NCBI RefSeq assembly: GCF_002355895.1 | Contig: NZ_AP017652.1 | Coordinates: 1,335,001-1,399,000, forward strand | Reading direction: 5' to 3' | From: Streptococcus sp. NPS 308 | GTDB taxonomy: Bacteria; Bacillota; Bacilli; Lactobacillales; Streptococcaceae | DNA: 64,000 nt | Shown here: positions 17,932 to 26,805 of the stretch, one piece after another | Position numbering within the stretch: the stretch's first letter is position 1 | How the letters are laid out: each line of letters starts with the position of its first letter | Made by a program: the position numbers and the translations under genes | The notes under the pieces: model-generated | Databases searched by the model: none | What the model saw: only the letters and a program-made list of their open reading frames with translations | What the model was told of the DNA's origin: nothing

Positions 17932-19284
17932 TTATTCCTTTAACTCCGCTACTGTGTCGATGAAAAGATCTCCACGTACTTCAAAGTTAGCATACATATC
18001 CCAGCTAGCATTGGCAGGACTGAGAAGAACCACATCTCCTTGTGTCGCAAGCTCATAAGCCTTGCGGGTCGCATCAGCAATATCAGTCGCATCTACATAA
18101 GTCACACCAGCCTTCTCTGCTGCCCGTTTGACACGTTCTGCAGACTGACCGAGGATGACCATCTTCTTGAGCCCTGTGATATCTGGTACCAATTCGTCAA
18201 ACTCATTCCCACGATCCAAACCACCTGCAATCAAAATGACCTTACTATTGTCAAATCCTGACAAGGCTTTTTGAGTAGCCAAGATATTGGTTGATTTGCT
18301 ATCGTTATAGAATTTGACACCCTGAATTTCATCCACAAACTGGAGACGGTGTTTGACACCACCAAAGGCTGAAAGAGTTTCCTTGATGATTTGGTTATCT
18401 ACACCACGTAGCTTGGCTACTGCAATGGTCGCAAGGGCATTTTCCACATTGTGGCTACCTGGAACACCAATCTCATCAGCTGCCATGACCTCTTCACCAC
18501 GGAAGTAGAGCAGACCGTTTTCTAGATAAGCTCCATCAACCTTTTCCTTTGTTGAAAATGGTACAACAGTAGCCTCTGTTTTTGTGGCCAAGTCTTTTGC
18601 CAAGTCTTGGTTAAAGTTCAAAATAAGGAAATCAGCTGCTGTCATCTTATTTTGGATATTCCACTTGGCTGCCACGTATTCTTCAAAAGAGCCATGATAG
18701 TCAAGGTGGCTAGGCATGAGATTGGTAATGACCGCAATTTCTGGATGGAATTCTTGAACACCCATCAATTGAAAAGAAGAAAGTTCCATGACAAGCGTGT
18801 CCTTGGCTGTTGCAGTTTGAGCCACTTGACTGGCAGGATAGCCGATGTTCCCTGACAAGAGACCATGTTGACCGGCAGCAGTCAAAACTTCTCCAATCAT
18901 CGTCGTTGTGGTTGTTTTCCCATTTGAACCTGTGATACCGATAATTGGCGCTTCTGAGATTAAATAAGCCAATTCCACCTCAGTCAGGACTGGAATCCCT
19001 TTCGCCAATGCCTTTTCAATCATGGGATTGCTGTAAGGGATACCTGGATTTTTTACCATCAGAGCAAAATCTTCATCCAAGAGCTCCAAAGGATGCCCAC
19101 CAGTGACAACCTTGATTCCCTCTTCCAGCAAGCTTTGAGCCGCAGGATTTTCCTCAAAAGGCTTGCCGTCATTTACTGTCACAATAGCACCTAACTTGTC
19201 TAACAAACGGGTCGCAGACTCACCAGATTTAGCCAAACCTAAAACAAGGACTTTCTTATTTTTAAATTGATCGATTACTTTCAT
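17932..19284 (-). CDS. murD: UDP-MurNAc-L-alanine:D-glutamate ligase MurD
   Basis: Adds D-Glu to UDP-MurNAc-L-Ala. 450 residues. Rossmann-like N-domain ([17 protein letters not shown]), ATP loop [18 protein letters not shown] (about 115-132), [18 protein letters not shown] and the C-terminal DSKSTN and [13 protein letters not shown] blocks are typical. It is the first gene of murD-murG-divIB; the ATG is preceded by ATGGAGTTTGAGAC, a modest ribosome site. Confidence 0.96.
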   Translation of the reverse strand: MKVIDQFKNKKVLVLGLAKSGESATRLLDKLGAIVTVNDGKPFEENPAAQSLLEEGIKVVTGGHPLELLDEDFALMVKNPGIPYSNPMIEKALAKGIPVLTEVELAYLISEAPIIGITGSNGKTTTTTMIGEVLTAAGQHGLLSGNIGYPASQVAQTATAKDTLVMELSSFQLMGVQEFHPEIAVITNLMPSHLDYHGSFEEYVAAKWNIQNKMTAADFLILNFNQDLAKDLATKTEATVVPFSTKEKVDGAYLENGLLYFRGEEVMAADEIGVPGSHNVENALATIAVAKLRGVDNQIIKETLSAFGGVKHRLQFVDEIQGVKFYNDSKSTNILATQKALSGFDNSKVILIAGGLDRGNEFDELVPDITGLKKMVILGQSAERVKRAAEKAGVTYVDATDIADATRKAYELATQGDVVLLSPANASWDMYANFEVRGDLFIDTVAELKE

Positions 19285-19401
19285 GTCTCAAACTCCATTT
19301 CTACTCCTACTATTTTACCATTTTTATGGAAATAATACTAAACGAAAATGCTCTAACTCTCATTATACAATAGAAAAAGAGAGCCGTAGCTCTCTTTCTA
19401 T

Positions 19402-19656
19402 TTATCTTCTTTTGCTCTTTTTTACAGACATGAGCGTAATGTCTCTCAAGCTAAAGTAGGCTAGGGCCAGCATGGCGATTGTGACAAAGAATTCTGTCGG
19501 TAATTGGAAGATTTGCAAGATGGACAACATCAGCAAAATCAAGAGTGCAACAACTACAAAGACCAAGATAACGATATTGACTGTTCCTTTGATACTTTGG
19601 GGTGTCGCAAATACATAGAGTAGTAATAAGAGTATCCCTATGATTAAATAGACCAT
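19402..19656 (-). CDS. Small membrane protein (DUF3165-like)
   Basis: 84 residues with two to three hydrophobic segments (about 2-15, 25-48, 55-68) and a basic tail KKSKRR. It resembles the streptococcal DUF3165 family found next to typA; no function is known to me. It follows typA by 19 bp on the same strand and is followed by a short hairpin (GAGAGCCGTAGCTCTC at 19379-19394), so it probably ends the typA transcript. Confidence 0.7.
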   Translation of the reverse strand: MVYLIIGILLLLLYVFATPQSIKGTVNIVILVFVVVALLILLMLSILQIFQLPTEFFVTIAMLALAYFSLRDITLMSVKKSKRR

Positions 19657-19675
19657 CTTTATCTCTTTCTAGCTC

Positions 19676-21517
19676 TTATTCAGCTGATTTTTTCTTTTTA
19701 TTGGCTTTCTCACGCTCTGCCTTGTTAAGGATTTGTTTACGCAAACGGATAGATTCAGGCGTTACTTCCATGTACTCATCATCGTTCAAGAACTCAAGAG
19801 ACTCTTCAAGCGTCAAGATACGAGGTGTCTTGATAACCGCTGTTTGGTCCTTAGTAGCTGAACGGACGTTGGTCATTTGTTTAGCCTTAGTGATGTTAAC
19901 TGTCAAGTCGTTTTCACGAGAGTTTTCACCGATAATCATTCCTTCGTAAACCTCAGTACCTGGGTTGACAAAGATTGTACCACGTTCTTCGATAGACATG
20001 ATTGAGTATGTTGTAGCCTTACCAGCATCGATGGAAACAAGAGCACCACGGTGACGTCCACCAATTTCTCCTGGAATCAATGGCAAGTATTGGTCGAAGG
20101 TATGGTTCATGATACCGTAACCACGAGTCATTGACAAGAACTCAGTTGAGTATCCGATCAAACCACGCGCTGGAACAAGGAAGACCAAACGAGTTTGACC
20201 ATTACCAGTTGAAATCATATCCAACATTTCACCCTTACGTTCAGAAAGGCTTTGGATTACAGAACCTTGATATTCTTCTGGAGTATCGATTTGCACACGT
20301 TCAAATGGCTCACATTTAACACCGTCGATTTCTTTTACGATAACTTCTGGACGAGATACTTGAAGCTCATAGCCTTCACGACGCATGGTTTCGATAAGGA
20401 TTGACAAGTGCAATTCTCCACGTCCTGAAACGGTCCATTTATCTGGTGAATCTGTTGGTTCAACACGAAGAGAAACGTCTGTTTGCAATTCTGCTTGCAA
20501 GCGTTCTTCCACCTTACGAGAAGTTACCCATTTTCCTTCACGACCTGCAAATGGTGAGTTGTTGACCAAGAAAGTCATTTGGAGGGTTGGTTCATCGATA
20601 TGTAGGATTGGAAGAGGTTCAATGGCATCCGTCGGAGTAATAGTTTCACCAACAAAGATGTCTTCCATACCGGATACGGCAATCAAGTCACCTGCTTTGG
20701 CTTCTTGGATTTCACGACGCTCCAAACCAAAGAAACCGAAAAGTTTTGTAACACGGAAGTTTTTCGTTGTGCCGTCTAGTTTAGAAAGGGTAACTTGGTC
20801 CCCAACCTTAACCGTACCACGGAAGACACGACCGATACCGATACGTCCAACGAAGTCGTTGTAGTCCAAAAGTGACACTTGGAATTGCAAAGGCTCATCT
20901 GAGTTATCTACTGGAGCTGGGATGTGGTCGATAATCGTGTCAAAGATTGGCGCCATTGTTTTTTCTTGATCAGCTGGATCGTCTGATAATGAAGATGTTC
21001 CGTTAATAGCTGAAGCATACACTACTGGGAAATCAAGCTGATCATCATCTGCACCAAGCTCGATGAAGAGTTCCAATACTTCGTCCACTACCTCTGCTGG
21101 ACGAGCTGATGGTTTGTCGATTTTGTTAACGACAACAATCGGTACAAGGTCTTGTTCCAAGGCTTTTTTCAATACGAAACGAGTTTGTGGCATGGTTCCT
21201 TCGTAGGCATCTACGACCAAGACAACACCGTCAACCATTTTCATGATACGCTCAACTTCTCCACCGAAGTCCGCGTGTCCTGGTGTGTCCATGATATTGA
21301 TGCGTGTGCCATTGTAAGCTACAGCAGTATTTTTGGCAAGGATGGTAATCCCACGCTCTTTTTCGATATCGTTTGAGTCCATAGCGCGCTCTGCCAACTC
21401 TGTACGAGCGTCCAATGTTGAAGATTGTTTCAACAATTCATCAACGAGGGTTGTTTTACCGTGGTCAACGTGGGCGATAATCGCAATGTTACGGATATCT
21501 TCTCTTAATTTTGTCAT
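19676..21517 (-). CDS. typA: Ribosome-associated GTPase TypA/BipA
   Basis: Translational GTPase of the EF-G type involved in ribosome assembly and stress adaptation. 613 residues. G1 [16 protein letters not shown]2 [12 protein letters not shown]3 [15 protein letters not shown]4 VVNKIDKP and the [19 protein letters not shown] block of domain III are all present, with a Lys-rich C-terminus. The start follows ATAGAGGAAATC. It is transcribed with the small membrane protein behind it. Confidence 0.96.
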   Translation of the reverse strand: MTKLREDIRNIAIIAHVDHGKTTLVDELLKQSSTLDARTELAERAMDSNDIEKERGITILAKNTAVAYNGTRINIMDTPGHADFGGEVERIMKMVDGVVLVVDAYEGTMPQTRFVLKKALEQDLVPIVVVNKIDKPSARPAEVVDEVLELFIELGADDDQLDFPVVYASAINGTSSLSDDPADQEKTMAPIFDTIIDHIPAPVDNSDEPLQFQVSLLDYNDFVGRIGIGRVFRGTVKVGDQVTLSKLDGTTKNFRVTKLFGFFGLERREIQEAKAGDLIAVSGMEDIFVGETITPTDAIEPLPILHIDEPTLQMTFLVNNSPFAGREGKWVTSRKVEERLQAELQTDVSLRVEPTDSPDKWTVSGRGELHLSILIETMRREGYELQVSRPEVIVKEIDGVKCEPFERVQIDTPEEYQGSVIQSLSERKGEMLDMISTGNGQTRLVFLVPARGLIGYSTEFLSMTRGYGIMNHTFDQYLPLIPGEIGGRHRGALVSIDAGKATTYSIMSIEERGTIFVNPGTEVYEGMIIGENSRENDLTVNITKAKQMTNVRSATKDQTAVIKTPRILTLEESLEFLNDDEYMEVTPESIRLRKQILNKAEREKANKKKKSAE

Positions 21518-21677
21518 GATTTCCTCTATATTATTTAAAATTTATTTTCTAACTGAGCAATTATACCACATTTTCAGTCAAATGACATAACTCAAGCAAG
21601 TGTAAATGTTTTCACTCTGTTTTTCTAGTCAAGGCAACTCTTTTCAAAGTCAGAGACTTATGATAAGATAGGCTGGT

Positions 21678-22403
21678 ATGCGTTTAGATAGATTATTAGC
21701 CCAAGAAAAAATCAGTCGCAAGGCTATGAAACAGGCTCTATTAAAAAAAGAAATCCTAGTCGACGATAGTCCAGCTCGCTCCCTCGCTCAAAATGTCGAC
21801 ACTGGATTGCAAAAACTAGTCTTTCAAGGACGGCAGATTCAAGGATACGAGCACAGCTACCTCATGCTTCACAAGCCAAACGGAGTCGTTACAGCGAGCA
21901 AGGATAAGAAACTGCCAACCGTAATGGACCTCCTTCCACCTGACATCCAGTCTTACCAGCTCTATGCTATCGGCAGACTAGACCGCGATACGACGGGACT
22001 GCTCCTTTTGACAGACAATGGACCTTTAGGCTTCCAACTCCTTCATCCCCAGTACCATGTCGATAAATCCTATCAAGTGGTAGTAAACGGACCGCTCACG
22101 TCAGAACATATCCAAAAATTCAAGGATGGAATCGTCTTTCTAGACGGGACCACTTGTAAACCAGCAAAGCTAGACATTCTGTCCGCAAGCCCAACAGAGA
22201 GCCGGGCCTCCATCACAATCTCTGAGGGCAAGTTTCATCAAGTCAAGAAGATGTTTCTCTCAGTTGGTGTCAAGGTGACCTCTCTCAAACGAGTTCAGTT
22301 CGGTGATTTCACTTTAGACCCAGAACTATCAGAAGGTCAATTCCGTTCCTTGAATCCAGAAGAATTAGAGTTGATTAAAAAACACTTAGAAAAAAGTGGA
22401 TAA
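21678..22403 (+). CDS. rsuA: 16S rRNA pseudouridine synthase RsuA
   Basis: Makes pseudouridine in small-subunit rRNA (position 516 in the E. coli enzyme). 241 residues: N-terminal S4 RNA-binding domain (MRLDRLLAQEKISRKAMKQA), then the catalytic Asp motif GRLDRDTTGLLLLT and the C-terminal GKFHQVKKMF block, all intact. It is a one-gene plus-strand unit with a strong terminator at 22407-22434. The leader is very short; a TATGAT -10 lies only 13 nt before the ATG. Confidence 0.93.
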   Translation: MRLDRLLAQEKISRKAMKQALLKKEILVDDSPARSLAQNVDTGLQKLVFQGRQIQGYEHSYLMLHKPNGVVTASKDKKLPTVMDLLPPDIQSYQLYAIGRLDRDTTGLLLLTDNGPLGFQLLHPQYHVDKSYQVVVNGPLTSEHIQKFKDGIVFLDGTTCKPAKLDILSASPTESRASITISEGKFHQVKKMFLSVGVKVTSLKRVQFGDFTLDPELSEGQFRSLNPEELELIKKHLEKSG

Positions 22404-22406
22404 AAG

Positions 22407-22434
22407 AAAAAAGCTTTATGTTTAAAGCTTTTTT
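22407..22434 (+). terminator. rsuA terminator
   Basis: AAAAAAGCTTTATGTTTAAAGCTTTTTT is a perfect hairpin with a T-run, able to work in both directions. Confidence 0.9.
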
Positions 22435-22442
22435 GTTTTTAC

Positions 22443-22676
22443 TTATCTAAAAAATATTGCGACGGCTAGAATCCAATTAAGTACAGAAACCACAAGTCCT
22501 ATGATATTCAGAATTTTTTCTGTTTTATAGTTTAGTCCAGATTCTTTTTGGTATGAAAAAGCCAAGACCAATCCTATGATCCCCAAAATCAGACCAACTA
22601 TTGGAAATAGCAAACCAAGGACGATAGATAAGATACCTAAAATAAGTGAAGGTTTTTTCTTTTGTTGTGAATTCAT
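22443..22676 (-). CDS. Small membrane protein (DUF4190-like)
   Basis: 77 residues from MNSQQKKKPSL; this start is chosen over one 14 codons earlier because AAGGAGATTTTGTA precedes it. A short basic N-terminus is followed by two Gly/Ile/Leu-rich membrane helices (ILGILSIVLGLLFPIVG and IIGLVVSVLNWILAVAIFF). The pattern resembles DUF4190-type proteins. Function unknown; it is convergent with rsuA. Confidence 0.65.
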   Translation of the reverse strand: MNSQQKKKPSLILGILSIVLGLLFPIVGLILGIIGLVLAFSYQKESGLNYKTEKILNIIGLVVSVLNWILAVAIFFR

Positions 22677-22762
22677 ATTACAAAATCTCCTTAAATTTAA
22701 TATAAATGATGATACCATAAAATGTAAGATTTATCTATCATTAAACAGTTTTTAACAGGATG

Positions 22763-23143
22763 TTAGCTCGTCTTGACCTTTCCAATCCAAGAATCCAATC
22801 CATAAGAAAGGATATAAATCTCAGAGAAACCTTGCTTTTTCAGATAGAGTGCTGCATTGGTCACTCGTTGTCCACGTTGGTTTTCGTAGAGAAGGACAGG
22901 TTTATCCTTGCGAAGGGCTGCAAGGCTTGACTTCAACTGATTTGAAGGAATATTGCGAGCTCCGAGGATATGTTTTCTGTGAAATTCTGCTGCATCACGG
23001 ACATCAATCAACTGTCCTTTCCGAATCAAGGCTTCAAACTCTGCATTATCTACAATCTTAGCCGCACGACGAATACGAAGGTAGTTATACCCCATCCATG
23101 CTGCCATCGCCAGAACGATTCCCCACAAAACCCAAATTGTCAT
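22763..23143 (-). CDS. Membrane-anchored rhodanese-like protein without the catalytic Cys
   Basis: 126 residues: one N-terminal membrane helix (TIWVLWGIVLAMAAWMGY), then a rhodanese domain (LIDVRDAAEFHRKHILGARN). Active rhodaneses have Cys in a CxxGxR loop after the VLLY strand; here the loop reads YENQRGQR with no Cys, and there is no other Cys in the protein. Thus sulfur transfer is unlikely and a binding or scaffold role is possible. Its start overlaps the end of yqgQ by 4 bp, so the two are co-translated. Confidence 0.85.
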   Translation of the reverse strand: MTIWVLWGIVLAMAAWMGYNYLRIRRAAKIVDNAEFEALIRKGQLIDVRDAAEFHRKHILGARNIPSNQLKSSLAALRKDKPVLLYENQRGQRVTNAALYLKKQGFSEIYILSYGLDSWIGKVKTS

Positions 23144-23364
23144 AAGTTCTTATCTCCATTTTTCTCTATGTAGTCTAATTCTATCTTGTGCTCTCTACGA
23201 AGAACAGCTTCCGCCTCTAGATAGTCTAGCTTGTCCATCAGACCTGCATCATAGATCCGAGAGAGTTCGAGCTTCATCAGTTCAATATCATACAAGCGCT
23301 TCCCCACATAGACAATAATGCCAAACTGTTTGAGAAATTGCTGCACATCATAGAATGTTTTCAT
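23140..23364 (-). CDS. yqgQ: YqgQ family protein
   Basis: 74 residues from MKTFYDVQQFLKQF, the usual family start (DUF910/YqgQ: small helical, proposed nucleic-acid binding). An in-frame ATG nine bases earlier and a longer form to 23433 exist, but a promoter TTGAAA-17-TAGAAT (23400-23372) ends 7 nt before this ATG, so longer forms would start before transcription. No Shine-Dalgarno is present, suggesting a leaderless message. It is followed by the rhodanese-like gene with a 4-bp overlap. Confidence 0.8.
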   Translation of the reverse strand: MKTFYDVQQFLKQFGIIVYVGKRLYDIELMKLELSRIYDAGLMDKLDYLEAEAVLRREHKIELDYIEKNGDKNL

Positions 23365-23371
23365 AGCTTTC

Positions 23372-23400
23372 ATTCTAACAGATTTTAGACTTTTTTTCAA
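23372..23400 (-). promoter_or_regulatory. yqgQ promoter, 7 nt before the ATG
   Basis: TTGAAA (23400-23395), 17-bp spacer, extended -10 TGTTAGAAT with TAGAAT at 23377-23372. Only GAAAGCT separates it from the ATG at 23364, so transcription should begin at or within a base or two of the start codon. Confidence 0.7.
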
Positions 23401-23462
23401 TACCAGTTTGGGTCTTTCCTCTCTTCCCTTCATCTTCTTTGCTCATTCTTCACCAAGTGTGG

Positions 23463-23468
23463 TACAAT
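23463..23468 (+). promoter_or_regulatory. -10 element directly before the LysR gene
   Basis: TGGTACAAT is an extended -10 (TACAAT at 23463-23468) with exactly 6 nt (AAAAGC) before the ATG at 23475. The -35 is weak. There is no ribosome site, pointing to a leaderless message. Confidence 0.65.
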
Positions 23469-23474
23469 AAAAGC

Positions 23475-24383
23475 ATGAGAATTCAACAACTACACTATAT
23501 TATCAAAATCGTCGAAACTGGCTCTATGAATGAAGCAGCCAAGCAACTCTTCATCACCCAACCCAGTCTCTCTAATGCCGTTCGAGACTTGGAAAATGAA
23601 ATGGGTATTGAAATCTTTATTCGCAATCCCAAGGGCATTACCTTGACCCGTGATGGGATGGAATTTCTCTCCTATGCCCGTCAAGTTGTCGAGCAAACCC
23701 AGCTTCTGGAGGAACGCTATAAAAATCCTGTCGCCCACCGCGAACTCTTTAGCGTTTCGTCTCAACACTATGCCTTTGTGGTCAATGCCTTTGTATCCCT
23801 ACTCAAGAAAAGTGATATGGAAAAATACGAGCTCTTCCTTCGTGAAACTCGGACTTGGGAGATTATCGACGATGTCAAGAACTTCCGTAGTGAAGTCGGT
23901 GTCCTCTTTTTGAACAGTTATAACCGAGATGTTTTAACAAAAATGCTGGATGACAACCACCTCTTAGCCCACCATCTCTTTACAGCCCAGCCCCATATCT
24001 TTGTCAGCAAGACCAACCCTCTAGCAAAGAAAGATAAGGTTAAACTAGAAGACTTGGAGAACTTCCCTTACCTCAGCTATGATCAAGGGACTCACAACTC
24101 CTTTTACTTCTCAGAGGAGATTCTTTCACAAGAGCATCACAAGAAATCCATCGTAGTCAGTGACCGTGCCACCCTCTTTAACCTCTTGATTGGTTTGGAT
24201 GGTTACACCATTGCAACAGGGATTTTGAACAGTAACCTCAACGGAGACAATATCGTTTCCATTCCGCTGGACATTGATGACCCGATTGAACTGGTCTATA
24301 TCCAGCATGAAAAAACCAGTCTGTCTAAGATGGGCGAACGCTTTATCGAGTATCTACTAGAAGAAGTTCAGTTTGATAATTGA
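23475..24383 (+). CDS. mtaR: LysR-type regulator, MtaR/CpsY/MetR type
   Basis: 302 residues from MRIQQLHYIIKIVETGSM; the upstream in-frame ATG at 23439 lies before the -10 box and is rejected. The N-terminal winged helix (about 1-60, AAKQLFITQPSLSNAVRDLE as recognition region) is followed by a periplasmic-binding-like effector domain. The N-terminus matches the streptococcal CpsY/MtaR/MetR group, which regulates methionine uptake and synthesis. Two matching TATAGTT-type boxes occur upstream of metA in this window (56829-56879). Divergent from yqgQ. Confidence 0.82.
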   Translation: MRIQQLHYIIKIVETGSMNEAAKQLFITQPSLSNAVRDLENEMGIEIFIRNPKGITLTRDGMEFLSYARQVVEQTQLLEERYKNPVAHRELFSVSSQHYAFVVNAFVSLLKKSDMEKYELFLRETRTWEIIDDVKNFRSEVGVLFLNSYNRDVLTKMLDDNHLLAHHLFTAQPHIFVSKTNPLAKKDKVKLEDLENFPYLSYDQGTHNSFYFSEEILSQEHHKKSIVVSDRATLFNLLIGLDGYTIATGILNSNLNGDNIVSIPLDIDDPIELVYIQHEKTSLSKMGERFIEYLLEEVQFDN

Positions 24384-24431
24384 TAAAAAATAAATATTAA
24401 AAGGGAAAAAGAAAAAGTTAGGAAATAGAAA

Positions 24432-26231
24432 GTGAAAAAGATACTACTGACCAGTGCTTTAATCCTTTCAATCGCAGGATTAGCACCCGCATCCGTCTTA
24501 GGAGAAGAAAATACAACTCAATCCACACCTGCTGTCAAGGAAGCAATTGCCAAAGATGATCAAAAAGATGCTATTGTTAAGGAGAATACAGAACCCGAAG
24601 TTCTTCCAAAAGTAGATGCGCAAGAAGCCAAACCCAAAAAGGAGGGCTGGTACCAAGAAAACTACCACTGGCGCTTCTACCAAGATGATCAACCAGCAGT
24701 GAACTGGAAACAAATTCAAGGCAAATGGTACTACTTCGACCAAAATGGTGACCGTCTCCAGTCCACTATCTATAAAGGTTATGCCTTTGACCAAGAGGGG
24801 GCCATGGTGGAAAATAGCTGGACTAAATGGGAGAATCAATGGTATTACGCTGATCCTTCTGGACGACTAGCTCAGAAAATCTGGAAAAAAATCAATGGTT
24901 CTTGGTACTATTTTGATCAAACTGGAATCATGCTCAGCAATACAAGCATTGATGGCTATTTCTTGGGTCAAAGCGGTGCCATGGCATCACACGGTTGGCA
25001 AGAGATCAATCAAGTTTGGTACTACGTTCTGCCGTCAGGAAAAATCTCTCAAGACAAATGGGAGAAAATCAACAGTACTTGGTACTATTTTGACAAAGAA
25101 GGAAGGATGTTGAGCGAAACAACCTTCAAGGGCTACCTCTTTAAGAAGAGTGGTGCCTTAGCTGAGAACAACTGGGTCAAAATCAAGGATACTTGGTTCT
25201 ATGCTAGCGGTTCAGGGAGATATGTCCAAGACAAGTGGCAAAAAATCCAGGGCTCTTGGTATTCTTTTACTCATGATGGGGGAATGCTAGCAGATAAATG
25301 GCAAGGAAGCTACTACCTCAAGACCAGTGGGGCCATGGCTGAAAAAGAATGGATCTTCGACAAGACTTATAAGAGCTGGTTCTATCTAAAAGCGAATGGT
25401 CATTATGCAAATCAGGAGTGGATCGGAGCTTATTATCTCAAGTCTGGTGGCTATATGGCCAAAAGCGAGTGGATCGATGATAGTCAAGACAAAGGGCGTT
25501 ACTATTTGGATGAAAATGGTCGCTATGTCACTGGAATTCACAAGATTTCTGGAAAAGACCATCTCTTCCAAAAAGATGGGAAATGGATTTCTGAAGTTTC
25601 AACTGAGGGTGGATTTGTAAAAGGCCAATACAGTAACACCATCTTCCTCGATCCTGGACACGGTGGTCGAGATTCTGGCGCCTTTTACTACAATGTAGCC
25701 GAAAAAGATCTCAATATGCAAATCTACCGTAAACTTCGTACCAAGTTAGAAGAACTAGGCTACAAGGTTCTCACCTCACGTGATAGTGATATTGATGTAG
25801 ATTTCATTACAGAACGTTCCCGTATGGTTAATAAGACCAACTCGGATATTTTTATCAGTATTCACTTCAACGCTACTGGTAATACCTACTCAAAAGCAAG
25901 CGGTATTCAAACCTACTCCTATAGCGATGAACCTGATTATCCAAGTAAGATTAATCCATACTGGCACAACCATCCTGATCGCATTAGTGAAAGCAAACGC
26001 CTCGCTGCTGCTATCCACTCCTCTCTCTTAGCCGAAACAGGGGCTAAGGATGCTGGTCAGTTAGAAAGAAGTTTTGCCGTACTACGCGAAACAGCTAAAC
26101 CAGCCGTCCTCCTGGAGCTTGGTTATATGGATAATTTCTCCGAAAACCAACAAATCAGAGATAGCCGCTACCAAGATAAACTGGTGGCAGGCATTGTAAA
26201 AGGGATTCAAAAATATTACGCTGGTAAATAA
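24432..26231 (+). CDS. Choline-binding N-acetylmuramoyl-L-alanine amidase (Amidase_3)
   Basis: Secreted, zinc-dependent amidase, 599 residues, GTG start behind TTAGGAAATAGAAA. Signal peptide about 1-24 (cleavage near VLG-EE); a charged linker to about 70; then roughly a dozen choline-binding repeats (pattern GxWYYFDxxGxM, about 72-390) that would anchor it to wall and lipoteichoic choline; then Amidase_3 (about 400-597) with Zn ligands His in DPGHGG (near 409), Glu in EKDLNMQ (near 422), His in SIHFNA (near 476) and catalytic Glu in LLELGYMD (near 560). It is not LytA, LytB, LytC or CbpD by domain layout. Probable cell-separation or lytic role. Confidence 0.88.
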   Translation: MKKILLTSALILSIAGLAPASVLGEENTTQSTPAVKEAIAKDDQKDAIVKENTEPEVLPKVDAQEAKPKKEGWYQENYHWRFYQDDQPAVNWKQIQGKWYYFDQNGDRLQSTIYKGYAFDQEGAMVENSWTKWENQWYYADPSGRLAQKIWKKINGSWYYFDQTGIMLSNTSIDGYFLGQSGAMASHGWQEINQVWYYVLPSGKISQDKWEKINSTWYYFDKEGRMLSETTFKGYLFKKSGALAENNWVKIKDTWFYASGSGRYVQDKWQKIQGSWYSFTHDGGMLADKWQGSYYLKTSGAMAEKEWIFDKTYKSWFYLKANGHYANQEWIGAYYLKSGGYMAKSEWIDDSQDKGRYYLDENGRYVTGIHKISGKDHLFQKDGKWISEVSTEGGFVKGQYSNTIFLDPGHGGRDSGAFYYNVAEKDLNMQIYRKLRTKLEELGYKVLTSRDSDIDVDFITERSRMVNKTNSDIFISIHFNATGNTYSKASGIQTYSYSDEPDYPSKINPYWHNHPDRISESKRLAAAIHSSLLAETGAKDAGQLERSFAVLRETAKPAVLLELGYMDNFSENQQIRDSRYQDKLVAGIVKGIQKYYAGK

Positions 26232-26235
26232 AAAT

Positions 26236-26262
26236 AAAGTCTCGAGAAACCTCGAGACTTTT
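26236..26262. terminator. Bidirectional terminator behind the amidase gene
   Basis: AAAGTCTCGAG-AAA-CCTCGAGACTTTT forms a strong stem between the plus-strand amidase gene and the minus-strand gene ending at 26263. Confidence 0.88.
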
Positions 26263-26580
26263 CTATTTGCCTTCTTTTTTATCTTTATCAGGAAAGAGGT
26301 AGCCAAGTCCTACACAAGCTAGCACTCCCGCACCAATCACCAGACCACTTGAAATTGGCAAAATATCAAAAATAGCATTTGCAATGATAAAGGCAATAAT
26401 CAAGCACATCAGACTAGCCTTATAGTCTTTTTTCAAAAGATTTTCTAGAGTGAAATAGAGGAATAAGCCAACTGGAATCAGTGACCAGAGATTGACATCC
26501 AAGCTTGGCCATCCAACAGATCCGAAATACAATACTAGCGCTGCTGCTACTAAAAATACAAGTCCCAATAATTTTTTCAT
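26263..26580 (-). CDS. Membrane protein with LiaI/LiaF-like helices
   Basis: 105 residues, four hydrophobic segments (about 3-20, 28-46, 54-74, 76-94) and a Lys/Asp-rich C-terminus (FPDKDKKEGK). The two-pair helix layout resembles the LiaI/LiaF-type membrane region of envelope-stress proteins; I cannot assign a function. The ATG follows AATGGAGACAAAAA, and an extended -10 TGCTATAAT (26662-26654 on the minus strand) lies upstream, so it is a monocistronic unit. Confidence 0.65.
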   Translation of the reverse strand: MKKLLGLVFLVAAALVLYFGSVGWPSLDVNLWSLIPVGLFLYFTLENLLKKDYKASLMCLIIAFIIANAIFDILPISSGLVIGAGVLACVGLGYLFPDKDKKEGK

Positions 26581-26740
26581 TTTTTGTCTCCATTTTCTTT
26601 TTTATTGACTTGAGTTGTCTGATACTGACCCCTCACGTCCTTTACATGAACCATTATAGCAGAGGAATTTTTCAAGAACAAGCCCGTTTGCCTATCTGGT
26701 CAATATCTCTGTCTAAGTGGTTGAATAGTGGTGATAAAAG

Positions 26741-26765
26741 AAAAAGAAGCCCGTTTGGGCTTCTT
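26741..26765 (-). terminator. Terminator of the gene at 26806-27669
   Basis: AAGAAGCCC-GTTT-GGGCTTCTT hairpin with an A-rich run on the plus strand (U-run on the minus transcript). Confidence 0.85.
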
Positions 26766-26805
26766 GATTCTGCCGATTGTAACAGTATTTTTGAACGAAT
26801 ACCAT

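Noticed and set aside
19379..19394. GAGAGCCGTAGCTCTC hairpin as a regulatory RNA
   Set aside because: Short stem right behind the small membrane protein gene's neighbourhood; better explained as a simple transcription end signal between murD and the typA unit.
20385..20864. 159-codon plus-strand frame opposite typA
   Set aside because: Shadow of typA; Ser/Arg-rich translation typical for the antisense of a GTPase gene.
22443..22718. Longer 91-residue form of the small membrane protein
   Set aside because: The first 14 codons contain the ribosome site for the internal ATG at 22676.
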